NCBI RefSeq assembly: GCF_013868135.1
Contig: NZ_JACEMU010000017.1
Location: 137,853-201,852 of the forward strand
Length of the DNA: 64,000 bases
Reading direction: 5' to 3'
Source of the DNA: Paracoccus sp. S1E-3
GTDB taxonomy: Bacteria > Pseudomonadota > Alphaproteobacteria > Rhodobacterales > Rhodobacteraceae
In this document: piece by piece, positions 1 to 8,862 of the stretch
How positions within the stretch are numbered: position 1 is the stretch's first letter
Layout of the letters: each line of letters starts with the position of its first letter
Position numbers and translations under genes: made by a program
The notes under the pieces: generated by a model
The model's input: only the letters and a program-made list of their open reading frames with translations
Database searches by the model: none
Told to the model about the DNA's origin: nothing

Positions 1-1
1 G

Positions 2-454
2 GATAACGGCATCGAGATCTATGCCGACCGACCGCGCGACCAGTGGAACCGCGACGGTACCCGCGTCCGCATGCCGACCGAGGGGCTGGATCTGTCCGAA
101 CTGGTCCGCGCCCCCGGCGACTGGCAGGGCGCGCCCGAGGGCACGGTGATTGGTCATGTCCACTTGCAGGTGGGCGATGTGGCCGCGGCCGACCGTTTCT
201 ATACCGGGCCGCTCGGCTTTGATCTGTCGTCGCGGATCCCTTCGGCCAGTTTCTACGCCACGGGCGGGTATCACCACCACCTGGCCACGAATGTGTGGCG
301 CAGCCGTGGCGCGGTAACGCGCAGCCCGGACAGCGCCGGACTGACCGAACTGGTGCTGTCGGCCGATGCCGACCGGGCGCAGGCGCTGGGCAGCGCGGCG
401 CTGATCGACCCGTGGGGAAACCGCATCACGATCGAGTCCCGCGCCGCCGCCTGA
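2..454 (+). CDS. VOC (glyoxalase/dioxygenase superfamily) protein, 5' end missing
   Basis: The reading frame is open from the window edge, so the gene starts upstream. The first visible residues, DNGIEIYADRPRDQW, are the end of a first vicinal-oxygen-chelate module as in CatE-like extradiol dioxygenases. A second module follows (GHVHLQVGDVAAADRFY, then a C-terminal DPWGNRITIE that supplies the metal-ligand Glu). Two-module VOC proteins of this kind bind a divalent metal in the cytoplasm and act on small electrophiles or catechols. The substrate cannot be told from this fragment. The family call is firm; the reaction is not. Confidence 0.8.
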   Translation, partial: DNGIEIYADRPRDQWNRDGTRVRMPTEGLDLSELVRAPGDWQGAPEGTVIGHVHLQVGDVAAADRFYTGPLGFDLSSRIPSASFYATGGYHHHLATNVWRSRGAVTRSPDSAGLTELVLSADADRAQALGSAALIDPWGNRITIESRAAA

Positions 455-459
455 CGCCA

Positions 460-645
460 TCACGAAGGTGCGCGGTGCGCCTTCGTCCTCATCTCCCCCG
501 CCTGCTGACGGTTCGCCCACGAGTCGCGTTGAGCGGCGCCGGTCGCTCTGGCCATGACCGCCAGCAGCAGCGCGCCGCCGCCGATGCCGAAGGCGACGGT
601 GATTAAGGGCCCCGCGAAACTGGTCGCCAGCAGCGCTGCGGACAC
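460..645 (-). pseudogene. Remnant of a TauE/SafE (TSUP) permease N-terminus
   Basis: A 61-codon reverse-strand frame begins MSAALLATSFAGPLITVAFG and continues IGGGALLLAVMA. This is the first membrane helix and glycine motif of TauE/SafE sulfite/organosulfonate exporters, which are normally about 250 residues with 7-8 helices. After about 32 residues the match weakens (QRDSWANRQ resembles the family's QLGSNxGR after an internal loss) and the frame stops, so no full transporter remains. It lies in the 300-base gap between the VOC gene and the LysR gene. I read it as a deletion remnant, not a working small protein. Confidence 0.5.
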
Positions 646-753
646 CCTTTCGCACGCCGTCGGGCAAGTGCATCAACCCATTTTGTAACATTTCCTTGCC
701 CCTTCGAAATAGCCCGCTAGCCTTGTCCAATGTGGTGTTGTGGAGCGTGGTGA

Positions 754-1692
754 ATGCGGGTTGATTACCTTGGACTGGAAGCCTTTGTGGCGATTGCCGA
801 ATACGGCTCTTTCCAGCGGGCCGCGCGGGCGCTGAACCTCTCGCAGGCGGCTTTGAGCCACCGGTTGCGCAAGGTCGAGGAAGATCTGGGTGCCACGCTT
901 CTGACCCGCACCAGCCGCGAGGTATCGTTGACGCCGACCGGGCAGGCGCTGCTACCGGAGGCGCGTAGGCTGCTGAAATCCTTGCAGGAAACCTACGAGT
1001 CCGTGCGCGCGGGGGCGCGGCGCCAGTCGCGGCGCTGCACGATTGCCTGCGTGCCCACCATCGCCCATGCGGTCCTGCCTGAGGTGCTGGTCGAACTGAC
1101 CTCGGTTCAGCCCGACATTGATTTCGAGGTGCTGGATGTGCCGGTTGCGACCATTTCCGACGCTGTGCGTCTGGGCGAGGCCGAGTTCGGCATCACCGTG
1201 ATGTCTGCCGAACCGACGGACCTGCGGATGCGTCCGCTGGTCGATGAGGATTACCGGCTTTTCCTGCGGGGCGACCACGCGTTGGCGCAACGTAGGCACG
1301 CGCTGCTGGCCGATCTCGAAGGCGTACGCATGGCCCGTGTCGCAACCCAGTTGAAGAACCGGCAGTTGCTGGATGTGGCCTTCGGCGAGTGGGGCGACCG
1401 CCTGCATTGGCATGTCGAGGCGCAAAGCATTAGCCTCGCGCTGCGGCTGGTGGCGACCGGGATGGCCGTGGCGATCCTGCCGGTCTCGGCGCTGTCCATG
1501 GCGCCGGCCCCGGTGATGGCCATCCCCGTCGAGGATGTGCAGCTGCGGCGCACCATCGGCGTCGTCACCCGGCGCGGGGTGCCCCCTTCGGATAATGCCG
1601 CCGATCTGCTGGCGCGCGTCGAGGCCGCGCTGGCGGCGCGCTTTCCGCCCCATTCCATGGCCGCGGACCGGCAGACCCGACCCAAAGCCTGA
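754..1692 (+). CDS. LysR-family transcriptional regulator
   Basis: A 312-residue regulator of the usual LysR length. The N-terminal winged HTH spans about residues 4-62 (LEAFVAIAEYGSFQRAARAL, then LSQAALSHRLRKVEEDLG). A periplasmic-binding-protein-like effector domain follows (residues ~90-295, including FGITVMSAEP and LVATGMAVAILP). Its target is unknown. The AbrB-family permease gene is convergent and ends 44 bases away. A decayed GntR-type regulator lies beyond the permease, so this LysR is now the only intact regulator beside it. The ATG at 754 is the first Met of the conserved HTH and is the natural start. Confidence 0.85.
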   Translation: MRVDYLGLEAFVAIAEYGSFQRAARALNLSQAALSHRLRKVEEDLGATLLTRTSREVSLTPTGQALLPEARRLLKSLQETYESVRAGARRQSRRCTIACVPTIAHAVLPEVLVELTSVQPDIDFEVLDVPVATISDAVRLGEAEFGITVMSAEPTDLRMRPLVDEDYRLFLRGDHALAQRRHALLADLEGVRMARVATQLKNRQLLDVAFGEWGDRLHWHVEAQSISLALRLVATGMAVAILPVSALSMAPAPVMAIPVEDVQLRRTIGVVTRRGVPPSDNAADLLARVEAALAARFPPHSMAADRQTRPKA

Positions 1693-1735
1693 GGGTGTGG
1701 GAATGTGCAGCGGCCACCTCGGCACGGGGGCAAGG

Positions 1736-2815
1736 TCACTCTCGCCTCCGGCCGGCTTTCCCGCGCAGCCCCATGGCCCTTGCAAAGATCGGTGCGCCGA
1801 GGATCACCAGCGTCAGCCGCGACAGGTGATGGACGACGACAAAGCCCAGATCGGCCCCGGCGACGATGGCCAGCACGGTCATTTCCGCCTGTCCGCCGGG
1901 CGCGAAAGCCAGGAAGCCATCGATCGGCGCGGCGAGGCCCAACTGGACAACCGCCTCGGTCACCAGAAACGCCAGGGCCGCGAGGATGACCACGAAGACC
2001 AGCCCCGACAGCACGAACCGGCGCAGTTCGATCAGGGTGACGCCGACATAGCCCACGCCGATCCCCATGCCGATGAGGAATTGCGCCGCCAGAATCGCCT
2101 CGCGCGGGGGGCGGTGGGTAATGATGCCGGTCAGTGACAGGATAGCGGTCGCGATCATCGGCCCAAGGATCGGGGCGCCGAACAGTCCCACCCGTTCGGC
2201 CAGCTTCCAGCCGCCGATGGCGGCGACGCTCATCAGCAGCAGTTCGGAGATCGGCAGTTCGGCGGCGGGGGCGCCGATCGGCTGGATCAGCGGCCGGTCG
2301 AAGGCATAGACCAGCACCGCCGGCACGATGGTGACGATGACCAGCACCCGCGTCGCATGGATCAGCGACAGCGCGCGGACATCGCCCCCGGCCTCCTTGC
2401 CGAAGACCACCATGTCCTGCAACCCGCCCGGCATGGCCGCGAAATAGGATGTCGCCAGATCGAAACCGCAGATGCGGTGGAAATAGGGCACCCCGACCAG
2501 CCCGATTGCGGCGATGTAGATCGGCACAAACGCGACCGAGCCGCCCATCTGCGGCAATTGATGTATCACCTGCGGTGTGATTGAGGCCCCGACCGCCACC
2601 CCCAGAATGGTCCGCGCCCCCGATGAGAGAGGTGACATTCCCTGCAGCCGCGCCCCCGCCAGTGCCCCCAGCAGGCAGGCGAACATCGGTCCGAACAGGA
2701 AGGGCAGGGGCAGTCCCGCCAGCCAGAAGACCAGCGTACCTGATGCCGCCAGCGCCAGCGTGCCAAGGCGGCGCGGCGACAGCAAGCTGGAAAGGAATGT
2801 GGCGGCTTGACGCAT
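1736..2815 (-). CDS. AbrB-family membrane protein (putative permease)
   Basis: A polytopic membrane protein of about 359 residues with the two-fold repeated hydrophobic layout of the AbrB/ammonia-monooxygenase-like family. The diagnostic segment FAAMPGGLQDMV lies about a third of the way in, with a second-half counterpart LAFAPGGQAEMTVLAIVAGA near the C-terminus. The family is often misnamed as an AbrB regulator, but it is integral to the membrane with probable transport function and unknown substrate. I chose the ATG at 2815; a GTG at 2827 would add four residues. It is divergent from the broken GntR-type regulator and convergent with the LysR gene. Confidence 0.75.
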   Translation of the reverse strand: MRQAATFLSSLLSPRRLGTLALAASGTLVFWLAGLPLPFLFGPMFACLLGALAGARLQGMSPLSSGARTILGVAVGASITPQVIHQLPQMGGSVAFVPIYIAAIGLVGVPYFHRICGFDLATSYFAAMPGGLQDMVVFGKEAGGDVRALSLIHATRVLVIVTIVPAVLVYAFDRPLIQPIGAPAAELPISELLLMSVAAIGGWKLAERVGLFGAPILGPMIATAILSLTGIITHRPPREAILAAQFLIGMGIGVGYVGVTLIELRRFVLSGLVFVVILAALAFLVTEAVVQLGLAAPIDGFLAFAPGGQAEMTVLAIVAGADLGFVVVHHLSRLTLVILGAPIFARAMGLRGKAGRRRE

Positions 2816-2870
2816 TTGTATCCACAACTAGGCGATTGGCCACATCCTGCAATCGGAAAAAATCGGCCCC

Positions 2871-3200
2871 GTGGAAACTGTCCCCGCCGCCGGCAGGCGT
2901 CGGGGCGAGACAGCCCAGGAGCAGTTGCGCGACGAGATCTGCCTAGGCAAACCGCCGCTGGGCAGTCGGTTGCGTGAAACCGCAATTGCCGAGCGGCCGG
3001 CCGCTGCACGCCGCTGCGCGAAGCCCTCTGCGGGCTGGAGATAGATGGACTCGTCAACCACCTGCCGCGCTGCGGGGCGGCGCTGCGAAAGCTTGGCTGC
3101 CCCGAGCGGATGGAGCGCTACGAGATGCGCAGCGTGCCGGAAGACGAGGTGGCGCGGCTGGTGGCGCGCGGCGTGGCCGGTCGAGTTTGTCGCGATGAGC
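2871..3200 (+). pseudogene. Frameshifted GntR/FCD-type regulator
   Basis: Translating from the GTG at 2871 gives a GntR winged-HTH start: TAQEQLRDEI, then LGKPPLGSRLRETAIAER. The frame breaks near 2996-3007, exactly where LGVSR is expected. The match resumes in another frame from 3008 (TPLREALCGLEIDGLVNHLP, RCGAALRKL) and runs into an FCD-like segment, MERYEMRSVPEDEVARLVAR. About five codons and the frame are lost in the recognition helix, and nothing recognisable follows past about 3200. It sits divergently 55 bases from the AbrB permease, the usual place for its local repressor. No single open frame covers it. Confidence 0.55.
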
Positions 3201-3342
3201 GACGAGATGCACACGAGATGCACGCAAGGGCCTGTCAGCGCGGGCTTCTTCTCCGCATGGGTTGACACTGGCGCTGGCTGCGGCAACTTGCGATGGAAAC
3301 ACCCGCCCGCCCAGACAACCGCCCGCTTGTGCCGAGTTTCCG

Positions 3343-3927
3343 ATGACCGCCGGTGACGACCTTGAAAAGACCCGCCCGCCGCGCCGGACGCTGCGCACCG
3401 AAAGCCCGGTCGAACTGTTCAGCCAGGTGGAACGCCTGCCCGAACTGGTCAAACCGCGCCCCCGCGCCGACGAAAACGGGCTGCAGTTCCTCTATCGGCT
3501 GCGCGGTTCCACGACGCCCGAGGAGGCGGTGACCTATGTCGCCTTCGCGGCGCTGCCAATCTCGGCTGTCGGCTGGGGCTATGAATGCCTGCGCATGATG
3601 GCCGAACATCTGGACGCCAGCGAGCGGCCGATGATGCACCTGATCTCGGACTGGCTGAACGATCCGACGACCTCGCGCCGCCATGTCATCATGCGCCAGG
3701 CGCTGTGGGCACCCGTCCGCAATCCCTCGGTGCTGCTGGGGCTGGCGGTCGGCTGGGCCGCCGGTGGCCCCGCGCCCAACGATCCCGAACCCTCGCCACC
3801 GCACAAGGCGCCGGTCGCGATCAACAGCGCGGTGCTGTCCTGCCTCGCCCGCACCCAACTGCGCCAGCGGCCCGTTTACCTCGCCCGTTTCCTCGATATG
3901 GCCGAGGCCCTGTTCCGGGCCTATTGA
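3343..3927 (+). CDS. DUF6931-like T6SS-associated protein
   Basis: About 194 residues with no signal peptide or membrane segment. The middle is an alpha-helical segment with FAALPISAVGWGYECLR and Trp-rich patches (LGLAVGWAAGGPAP). It resembles proteins annotated DUF6931 that are found in T6SS loci; that assignment is from memory of the family, without a search. I set the start at the ATG at 3343 because the upstream 27 in-frame residues look like noise following the GntR remnant. The gene ends 6 bases before tagH and opens the forward T6SS operon. It may be a cytoplasmic accessory of the FHA/kinase pathway. Confidence 0.6.
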   Translation: MTAGDDLEKTRPPRRTLRTESPVELFSQVERLPELVKPRPRADENGLQFLYRLRGSTTPEEAVTYVAFAALPISAVGWGYECLRMMAEHLDASERPMMHLISDWLNDPTTSRRHVIMRQALWAPVRNPSVLLGLAVGWAAGGPAPNDPEPSPPHKAPVAINSAVLSCLARTQLRQRPVYLARFLDMAEALFRAY

Positions 3928-3933
3928 GACAGC

Positions 3934-5301
3934 ATGACACTTACCCTGCAGATCGAGAATTTCAGCGTCCTGGACGACGGCGGACCGGTAAACGTGACCG
4001 TGTCGGAAACCGGGCTGCAAGCCGGGCGCAATGCCGGGATGGGCTGGGTGCTGCCTGATGCCAGCCGGCATATCTCGGGGCATCATTTCGACATCTCGTT
4101 CCAGCACGGCACCTGGTGGCTGCACGACCGCTCGACCAACGGGACGTTTCTGCAGGGCCATCGCCACCGGCTGGACGGCCCGCACGGGCTGCAGCATGGT
4201 GATCGCTTTCAGGTGGGCCAATATATCATAGTCGCACTGATGGAGGTGCCCATGCCGGGCGGCCGCATCGCGCCGGGATCGCTGCCGCCCTTCAATGTCG
4301 ACCGCGCGGCACGCATGCCGCTGCGCGACGACGATCCCTGGTCGGTGCCCGGCGGCTTCGAACCCGTCAATCCGATGCCCGCCGCCGAGAGCGGCCCCCG
4401 GCTGCCCGACTTTGCCGGCGATTTCGTGGCCTTCCCCGCCGCGCCGCATCAGCCGCCTACGCCCGAGGCGCCGCCAACGGACTACCCGGCGCCCGTGTCG
4501 CCCGCCCAGCATCCGGGCGCACGGCCGGCCACCCCGTTCGGAGCATCGCTTCCGCCCGCGCCGGCCCATGCCTTCCCGCAAGCGACGCCCGCGCCGGTGG
4601 CCCCCACGCCCGTCGCGCCTGCGCCCGAGGCCGAGACCCCGGACCTGCCCGCGCCGCAGATGCCGCCGCCCGCCGCGGCCGCGATCAATACCGACCCTGT
4701 GGCCTTCCTGCACGCCTTCTGCCGCGGTGCCGGGCTGTCGCCGGATCTGGCCGCCGGCATCGATGCCGAGGCGCTGGCGGAAGCACTGGGCCAATCCGTC
4801 GCCGCGACCACCGGCAGGCTGATGGCGGCCCTGCGCGACCGCGCCGCCGCGCGCCATTTCACCCGCGCCGGCGAGCGCACCATGCGCGAGGCCAGCGACA
4901 ACAATCCGCTGAAATTCTTGCCCACCCCCGAACAGGCGCTGGAGGCGGTCTTCCTGCGCCCGCGCGCAGGCTTCATGACCGGAGCGCGGGCCTATGACGA
5001 CGCGCTGGTCAACCTGGCGCGGCACCAGACGGCGCTGTTCGCGGCGCTGCAGCCGGCGCTGGCCGAGCTGATGCAGGACCTCGACCCGACCCGGATCGAG
5101 GCCGATGCCAAATCCCGCGCGGGCATTACCGGGCAGCGCAAATCGAAGGCTTGGGATGTCTATGTCGAGCGCTGGGATGCGAAGGCCGCGCATGAAAACG
5201 GCATTCTGGACGAATTCATCCGGCTGTTTGCCGACGCCTATCGCGCCGCCGATGAATCGGGCGGCATCGGTGGGGGAACCACAAAGGACGATGCCGGTTA
5301 A
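3934..5301 (+). CDS. tagH: T6SS FHA-domain protein TagH
   Basis: 455 residues. The N-terminal forkhead-associated domain (about residues 20-105) shows the phosphothreonine-binding landmarks: GR at 31-32, SRHISGHHFDI, and DRSTNGTFLQG. A Pro/Ala-rich linker (about 140-250) follows. A helical C-terminal domain shows NPLKFLPTPEQALEAVF, typical of T6SS TagH/ImpI proteins, and ends with FIRLFADAYRAA. It acts in the cytoplasm as the phospho-Thr reader of the PpkA/PppA switch, recruiting phosphorylated partners such as TssL in Agrobacterium. PpkA, PppA and TssL are encoded in the reverse arm of this cluster. Confidence 0.92.
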   Translation: MTLTLQIENFSVLDDGGPVNVTVSETGLQAGRNAGMGWVLPDASRHISGHHFDISFQHGTWWLHDRSTNGTFLQGHRHRLDGPHGLQHGDRFQVGQYIIVALMEVPMPGGRIAPGSLPPFNVDRAARMPLRDDDPWSVPGGFEPVNPMPAAESGPRLPDFAGDFVAFPAAPHQPPTPEAPPTDYPAPVSPAQHPGARPATPFGASLPPAPAHAFPQATPAPVAPTPVAPAPEAETPDLPAPQMPPPAAAAINTDPVAFLHAFCRGAGLSPDLAAGIDAEALAEALGQSVAATTGRLMAALRDRAAARHFTRAGERTMREASDNNPLKFLPTPEQALEAVFLRPRAGFMTGARAYDDALVNLARHQTALFAALQPALAELMQDLDPTRIEADAKSRAGITGQRKSKAWDVYVERWDAKAAHENGILDEFIRLFADAYRAADESGGIGGGTTKDDAG

Positions 5302-5352
5302 ACCGGGGCCGGGGCCGGGGCGGATATCAGAAAGGGATCAGGAAGACGGAAT

Positions 5353-6726
5353 ATGAAATTCGAATGGCTGACCGACCCCACCGACGATGCCCCGCCCTGC
5401 GGCCCCGATCTGGAGGCCGAGGACGATGACGCTTTCATCGGCTATTATTACGAGGCCGAAGGGCGCCTGCCCGAACGCTATTTCACCCCCGGCCTCGCGC
5501 CCGATGGAAGCGAGGACAGGCTGTTCGACCCGCGCTCGATCAGCTTCGCGCGCGAGGGCAAGCAGATCGGCGATTTGCTGCGGCGCTCGCGCGATCTGCG
5601 GCTGACCAGCCTTTTGGCCCGCTTTGCGATCCTGTCGGGCCGATTGGAGGATTTCGCCGACGCCGTCGAAGCCACCGCCACCCTGATGCAGATCTGGCCG
5701 AACGAGGCCGTTCCCCGCGTCGACCGCAGCGCAGCCGAGCGGCGCGGCGCGATCGAAGCGCTGAACACCCAGCCCACCGTGGTCATGCCGCTGCTGCATC
5801 TGGCGCTGCTGCCGACCGGCGATGTCACCCTGCGCCGCCACATGGTCGCCACCGGCCGCGCCGAGGCCCGCGCGTCCGAGGAGGGTCTGGACGGCACCAC
5901 CGATGTGCTGGGCCCGCTGCGCAGCGACGCCAATCGCGCGCTGGTGGCCAGAACCCAGGCCGAGCTGACCCGCGTGGCGGCGGCACTGAACATGATCGCC
6001 CGGCTGGCGGCAAGCCATCCGGGTGCTCCATTCTCGCCCGATCTGGCGGCTGTACGCACCGCCGTCGCCGACATGCAGGCGATGATCTCGACCGCGCGGC
6101 CGGATCTGCCCGGCTGGACCGAAGGCGCGGACACACCCGCCGCCGATCCCGGCTATCCGCAACTGGGGGGCGCGCCGGCCCCAGCGGCATCTGACGCGAC
6201 TCCCGCAGCCGCCCTTCCTGCCGCGCCCTCGACCCCGGCGGCGCCGGTCAACGCGCCGCTCATCGCCGATCGCGACGCGGCGCTGGCGGCGCTGAAGGCC
6301 GCCGAGGCATGGATGGCGCTTCGCGAGCCGTCCTCGCCCTCGCTTCTGCTGATCACGCAGGCGCGCCTGCTGGTCGGTGCGCCGCTGGTGCAGGCGCTGG
6401 AAACCCTGTTGCCGGCACAGGCCGGGGGCGCGATGCTGAATATCGGCCATGCCAGCGGCTTTGCCCTGCCGATGGAGCGGTTGAAGACCCTCAGCTCGGC
6501 GGCGCAGGAAAACCGGCCAGAGGCCGTCACCCCGCCGCCCGCACCGGCGATCTCCGATCGCCGGGGTCTGACCGCCTGTCTGATCGGGGTCGAGGCCTAT
6601 TATGCCCAGCACGAACCGGCTAGCCCTGTGCCCTTGCTGCTGGTAAAAGCCCGTGACATGTTGACGAAACGTTTTGATGCCATCGTTGCCGAGCTGATTG
6701 CGGCACCGGTCAGGCAAGGTGAATGA
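5353..6726 (+). CDS. tssA: T6SS baseplate/sheath-cap protein TssA
   Basis: 457 residues. The N-terminal ImpA_N domain (about 1-130) includes the early CGPDLE motif and FDPRSISFAREGKQIGDLLR. A Pro/Ala linker (about 255-305) separates it from a helical C-terminal half with PSSPSLLLITQARLLVGAPL, repeated in weaker form near the end (PASPVPLLLVKARDML). TssA proteins organise the baseplate and prime or cap sheath assembly in the cytoplasm. It starts 51 bases after tagH, with an AGGAAG ribosome site ahead of the ATG. Confidence 0.9.
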   Translation: MKFEWLTDPTDDAPPCGPDLEAEDDDAFIGYYYEAEGRLPERYFTPGLAPDGSEDRLFDPRSISFAREGKQIGDLLRRSRDLRLTSLLARFAILSGRLEDFADAVEATATLMQIWPNEAVPRVDRSAAERRGAIEALNTQPTVVMPLLHLALLPTGDVTLRRHMVATGRAEARASEEGLDGTTDVLGPLRSDANRALVARTQAELTRVAAALNMIARLAASHPGAPFSPDLAAVRTAVADMQAMISTARPDLPGWTEGADTPAADPGYPQLGGAPAPAASDATPAAALPAAPSTPAAPVNAPLIADRDAALAALKAAEAWMALREPSSPSLLLITQARLLVGAPLVQALETLLPAQAGGAMLNIGHASGFALPMERLKTLSSAAQENRPEAVTPPPAPAISDRRGLTACLIGVEAYYAQHEPASPVPLLLVKARDMLTKRFDAIVAELIAAPVRQGE

Positions 6727-6759
6727 GGTTAGAGTCTTCGCATTGACTCTGTGTTTGAA

Positions 6760-6779
6760 ATTGCGTTTTTTAACGCAAT
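6760..6779 (+). promoter_or_regulatory. Perfect 8-bp inverted repeat in the tssB leader
   Basis: The tssA-tssB gap contains ATTGCGTT-TTTT-AACGCAAT, a perfect eight-base-pair hairpin with a TTTT loop. It ends one base before the GGAGGA ribosome site of tssB. It could be an operator for a dimeric regulator or an mRNA hairpin that tunes tssB/tssC translation. It is not a terminator, since no U-run follows. A TTGACT at 6743-6748 might be a -35 element, but I cannot place a convincing -10. Confidence 0.4.
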
Positions 6780-6795
6780 CGGAGGATCGAGTAAC

Positions 6796-7311
6796 ATGGC
6801 ATCTGATAAGTCGACCGATTTTTTGAAGCGTAATCGCCCGCCGCGGGTGAATATTTCCTATGAAGATCCGTACGATTCGGAAAAAATGGTTGAACTGCCC
6901 TTCGTGGTGGGGGTGATGTCGGACCTGTCGGGGAATGCCTCGCAAGTTGACAAGCCCGCGATGGAAGAGCGCGACTTCGTCGACGTGACCGCCGCGACGC
7001 TGGATGACTATATGAAGTCGATCGCGCCCGGTCTGAGTTTCAATGTCGAAAACAAGGTTGGCGGCGATCAGCGTCTGGGCGTGCAGCTGAATTTCGAATC
7101 CATGGATGATTTCGATCCGGCCGCGGTCGCGCGCCAGATCCCGGCGCTGAAGAAGCTGCTGGAAGCCCGTCAGCACCTGGCCAACCTGCAACGCTATATG
7201 AACTCGAAGCCGAAGGCGCAGGACCAGATCCGCAAGCTTCTGAACGACCCTGAACTGATGGCGGCCCTCGCCGAGCGCGACGAATCCGCCTCCCCCGAAA
7301 AGGATAGCTGA
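6796..7311 (+). CDS. tssB: T6SS sheath small subunit TssB
   Basis: 171 residues, normal for TssB/VipA. Recognisable parts are RNRPPRVNISYED near the N-terminus, the sheath core ELPFVVGVMSDLSGN, and the C-terminal helix region PALKKLLEARQHLANL followed by LLNDPELMAAL. With TssC it builds the contractile cytoplasmic sheath that is later disassembled by ClpV. The ATG at 6796 follows a GGAGGA ribosome site. An in-frame upstream start at 6751 would put the hairpin inside the coding region and is not favoured. tssC follows after two bases. Confidence 0.96.
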   Translation: MASDKSTDFLKRNRPPRVNISYEDPYDSEKMVELPFVVGVMSDLSGNASQVDKPAMEERDFVDVTAATLDDYMKSIAPGLSFNVENKVGGDQRLGVQLNFESMDDFDPAAVARQIPALKKLLEARQHLANLQRYMNSKPKAQDQIRKLLNDPELMAALAERDESASPEKDS

Positions 7312-7313
7312 GC

Positions 7314-8804
7314 ATGGCACAGGAAAATCAGGCCCAGGTTGCCGGCGCCGGCCAGCTGACCGAGCTTGAGGAATTCTCGGACATCCTCAAGCAGACCATC
7401 AAGCCGCGCACTGAAGTCGCCGCGAAAGAAGTTGACAACGCCGTCGTGGCGCTGGTGCGCGAGGCTCTGGACGATCAGACGCTGATCGCCGAAGACGTGA
7501 TCGACACCATCGACGCCATGCTGTCGAAGCTGGATCAGAAACTCAGCGAGCAGCTGAACGCAGTGATTCACCACGAGGATTTCCAGAAGCTGGAATCGTC
7601 CTGGCGCGGGCTGGCCTATACGGTCAACAATTCGGAAACCGATGCCTCGCTGCGCGTGAAGGCAATGAACGTGTCGAAGAAAGAACTGCAGCAGATGATG
7701 CGGCGCTATCCCGGCGCGAAATGGGATAAATCGCCGCTGAACCAGCGCATTTACGAAGCCGAATTCGGCACCCTGGGCGGCAAGCCTTATGGCGCCCTGA
7801 TTGGCGATTATTATTTCGACCATTCCAGCCCCGATGTCGCCCTGTTGCGCGATATGGGCAAGATCGCGGCAGCCGCACATGCGCCGTTCATTTCGTCTGC
7901 CGCGCCTGAATTGCTCGGTATGGACAGCTGGACCGAAATGTCCACGCCGCCGGACCTGTCGGAGATTTTCGATACGCCCGATTATGCGGCCTGGAATGGT
8001 CTGCGCGATTCCGAAAACTCGCGCTATATTGCGCTGACCCTGCCGCGGGTGCTGTCGCGCGAGCCGTACGGCCAGAATTCCAATTCGGTCGTCGAGGAGT
8101 TCAATTTCGAGGAAGAAACCGACGGTCATGCCGGCACGCAATATGCCTGGATGAACGCGGCACATGCGATGGCGGTGAATATCAACCGCGCGCATAAGGA
8201 ATTCGGCTGGACCGTGCATATTCGTGGCGTCCAGTCGGGCGGTGAGGTTCTGAACCTGCCCACGCATAATTTCGAAACGGGCGATGGCATGAAGGACCTC
8301 AAATGCCCGACCGAAGTCTCGATCACCGACCGGCGCGAAGCGGAACTGTCCAAGGCTGGTCTGATCGGGCTGATTCACCGCAAACACACTGACAAGGCGG
8401 CGTTTATCGGCGCCCAGACGTTGTATCGGCCTAAGAAATATGTGGATGACCAAGCCACGGCGTCGGACAATATGTCCGCACGTCTGCCGTATATTTTTGC
8501 GGTGTCACGGTTTAGTCATTATTTGAAATGTATGGTCCGCGACAAGATCGGGCAAAGCCCCGATCGGTTGCAACTTCAGACGCAGTTGCAGAGTTGGGTT
8601 AACAAGTACGTTTCTGGTAATCCCGAAAGCGCCAGTGAACGCGAGAAGGCCAAGAAACCTCTTGCGGGGGCGAAGGTGGAAGTGGTGGAAGACGAGGAAA
8701 ATCCCGGCTATTACATGGGCAAATTCTTCCTCAAGCCGCATTTTCAGCTTGAAGGGATGGATGTCGGGATGTCTCTCGTCTCCAAGCTGCCGAAGGGCAA
8801 GTAA
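7314..8804 (+). CDS. tssC: T6SS sheath large subunit TssC
   Basis: 496 residues, the expected length for TssC/VipB. Conserved stretches include FQKLESSWRGLAYTVNNSE, YGALIGDYYFDH, the Leu/Pro-rich ALTLPRVLSREPYG, and the C-terminal sheath core (YIFAVSRFSHYLKCMVRDKI, then NPGYYMGKFFLKPHFQLEGM). It partners TssB in the sheath around the Hcp tube. The gene is two bases from tssB and 58 bases before hcp, the usual tssB-tssC-hcp order. Confidence 0.97.
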   Translation: MAQENQAQVAGAGQLTELEEFSDILKQTIKPRTEVAAKEVDNAVVALVREALDDQTLIAEDVIDTIDAMLSKLDQKLSEQLNAVIHHEDFQKLESSWRGLAYTVNNSETDASLRVKAMNVSKKELQQMMRRYPGAKWDKSPLNQRIYEAEFGTLGGKPYGALIGDYYFDHSSPDVALLRDMGKIAAAAHAPFISSAAPELLGMDSWTEMSTPPDLSEIFDTPDYAAWNGLRDSENSRYIALTLPRVLSREPYGQNSNSVVEEFNFEEETDGHAGTQYAWMNAAHAMAVNINRAHKEFGWTVHIRGVQSGGEVLNLPTHNFETGDGMKDLKCPTEVSITDRREAELSKAGLIGLIHRKHTDKAAFIGAQTLYRPKKYVDDQATASDNMSARLPYIFAVSRFSHYLKCMVRDKIGQSPDRLQLQTQLQSWVNKYVSGNPESASEREKAKKPLAGAKVEVVEDEENPGYYMGKFFLKPHFQLEGMDVGMSLVSKLPKGK

Positions 8805-8862
8805 TTTGACCCGAGGCATTAGACTGTCTGAAGTGACGCCATATTAGAGGAGTTAGGTTAAC

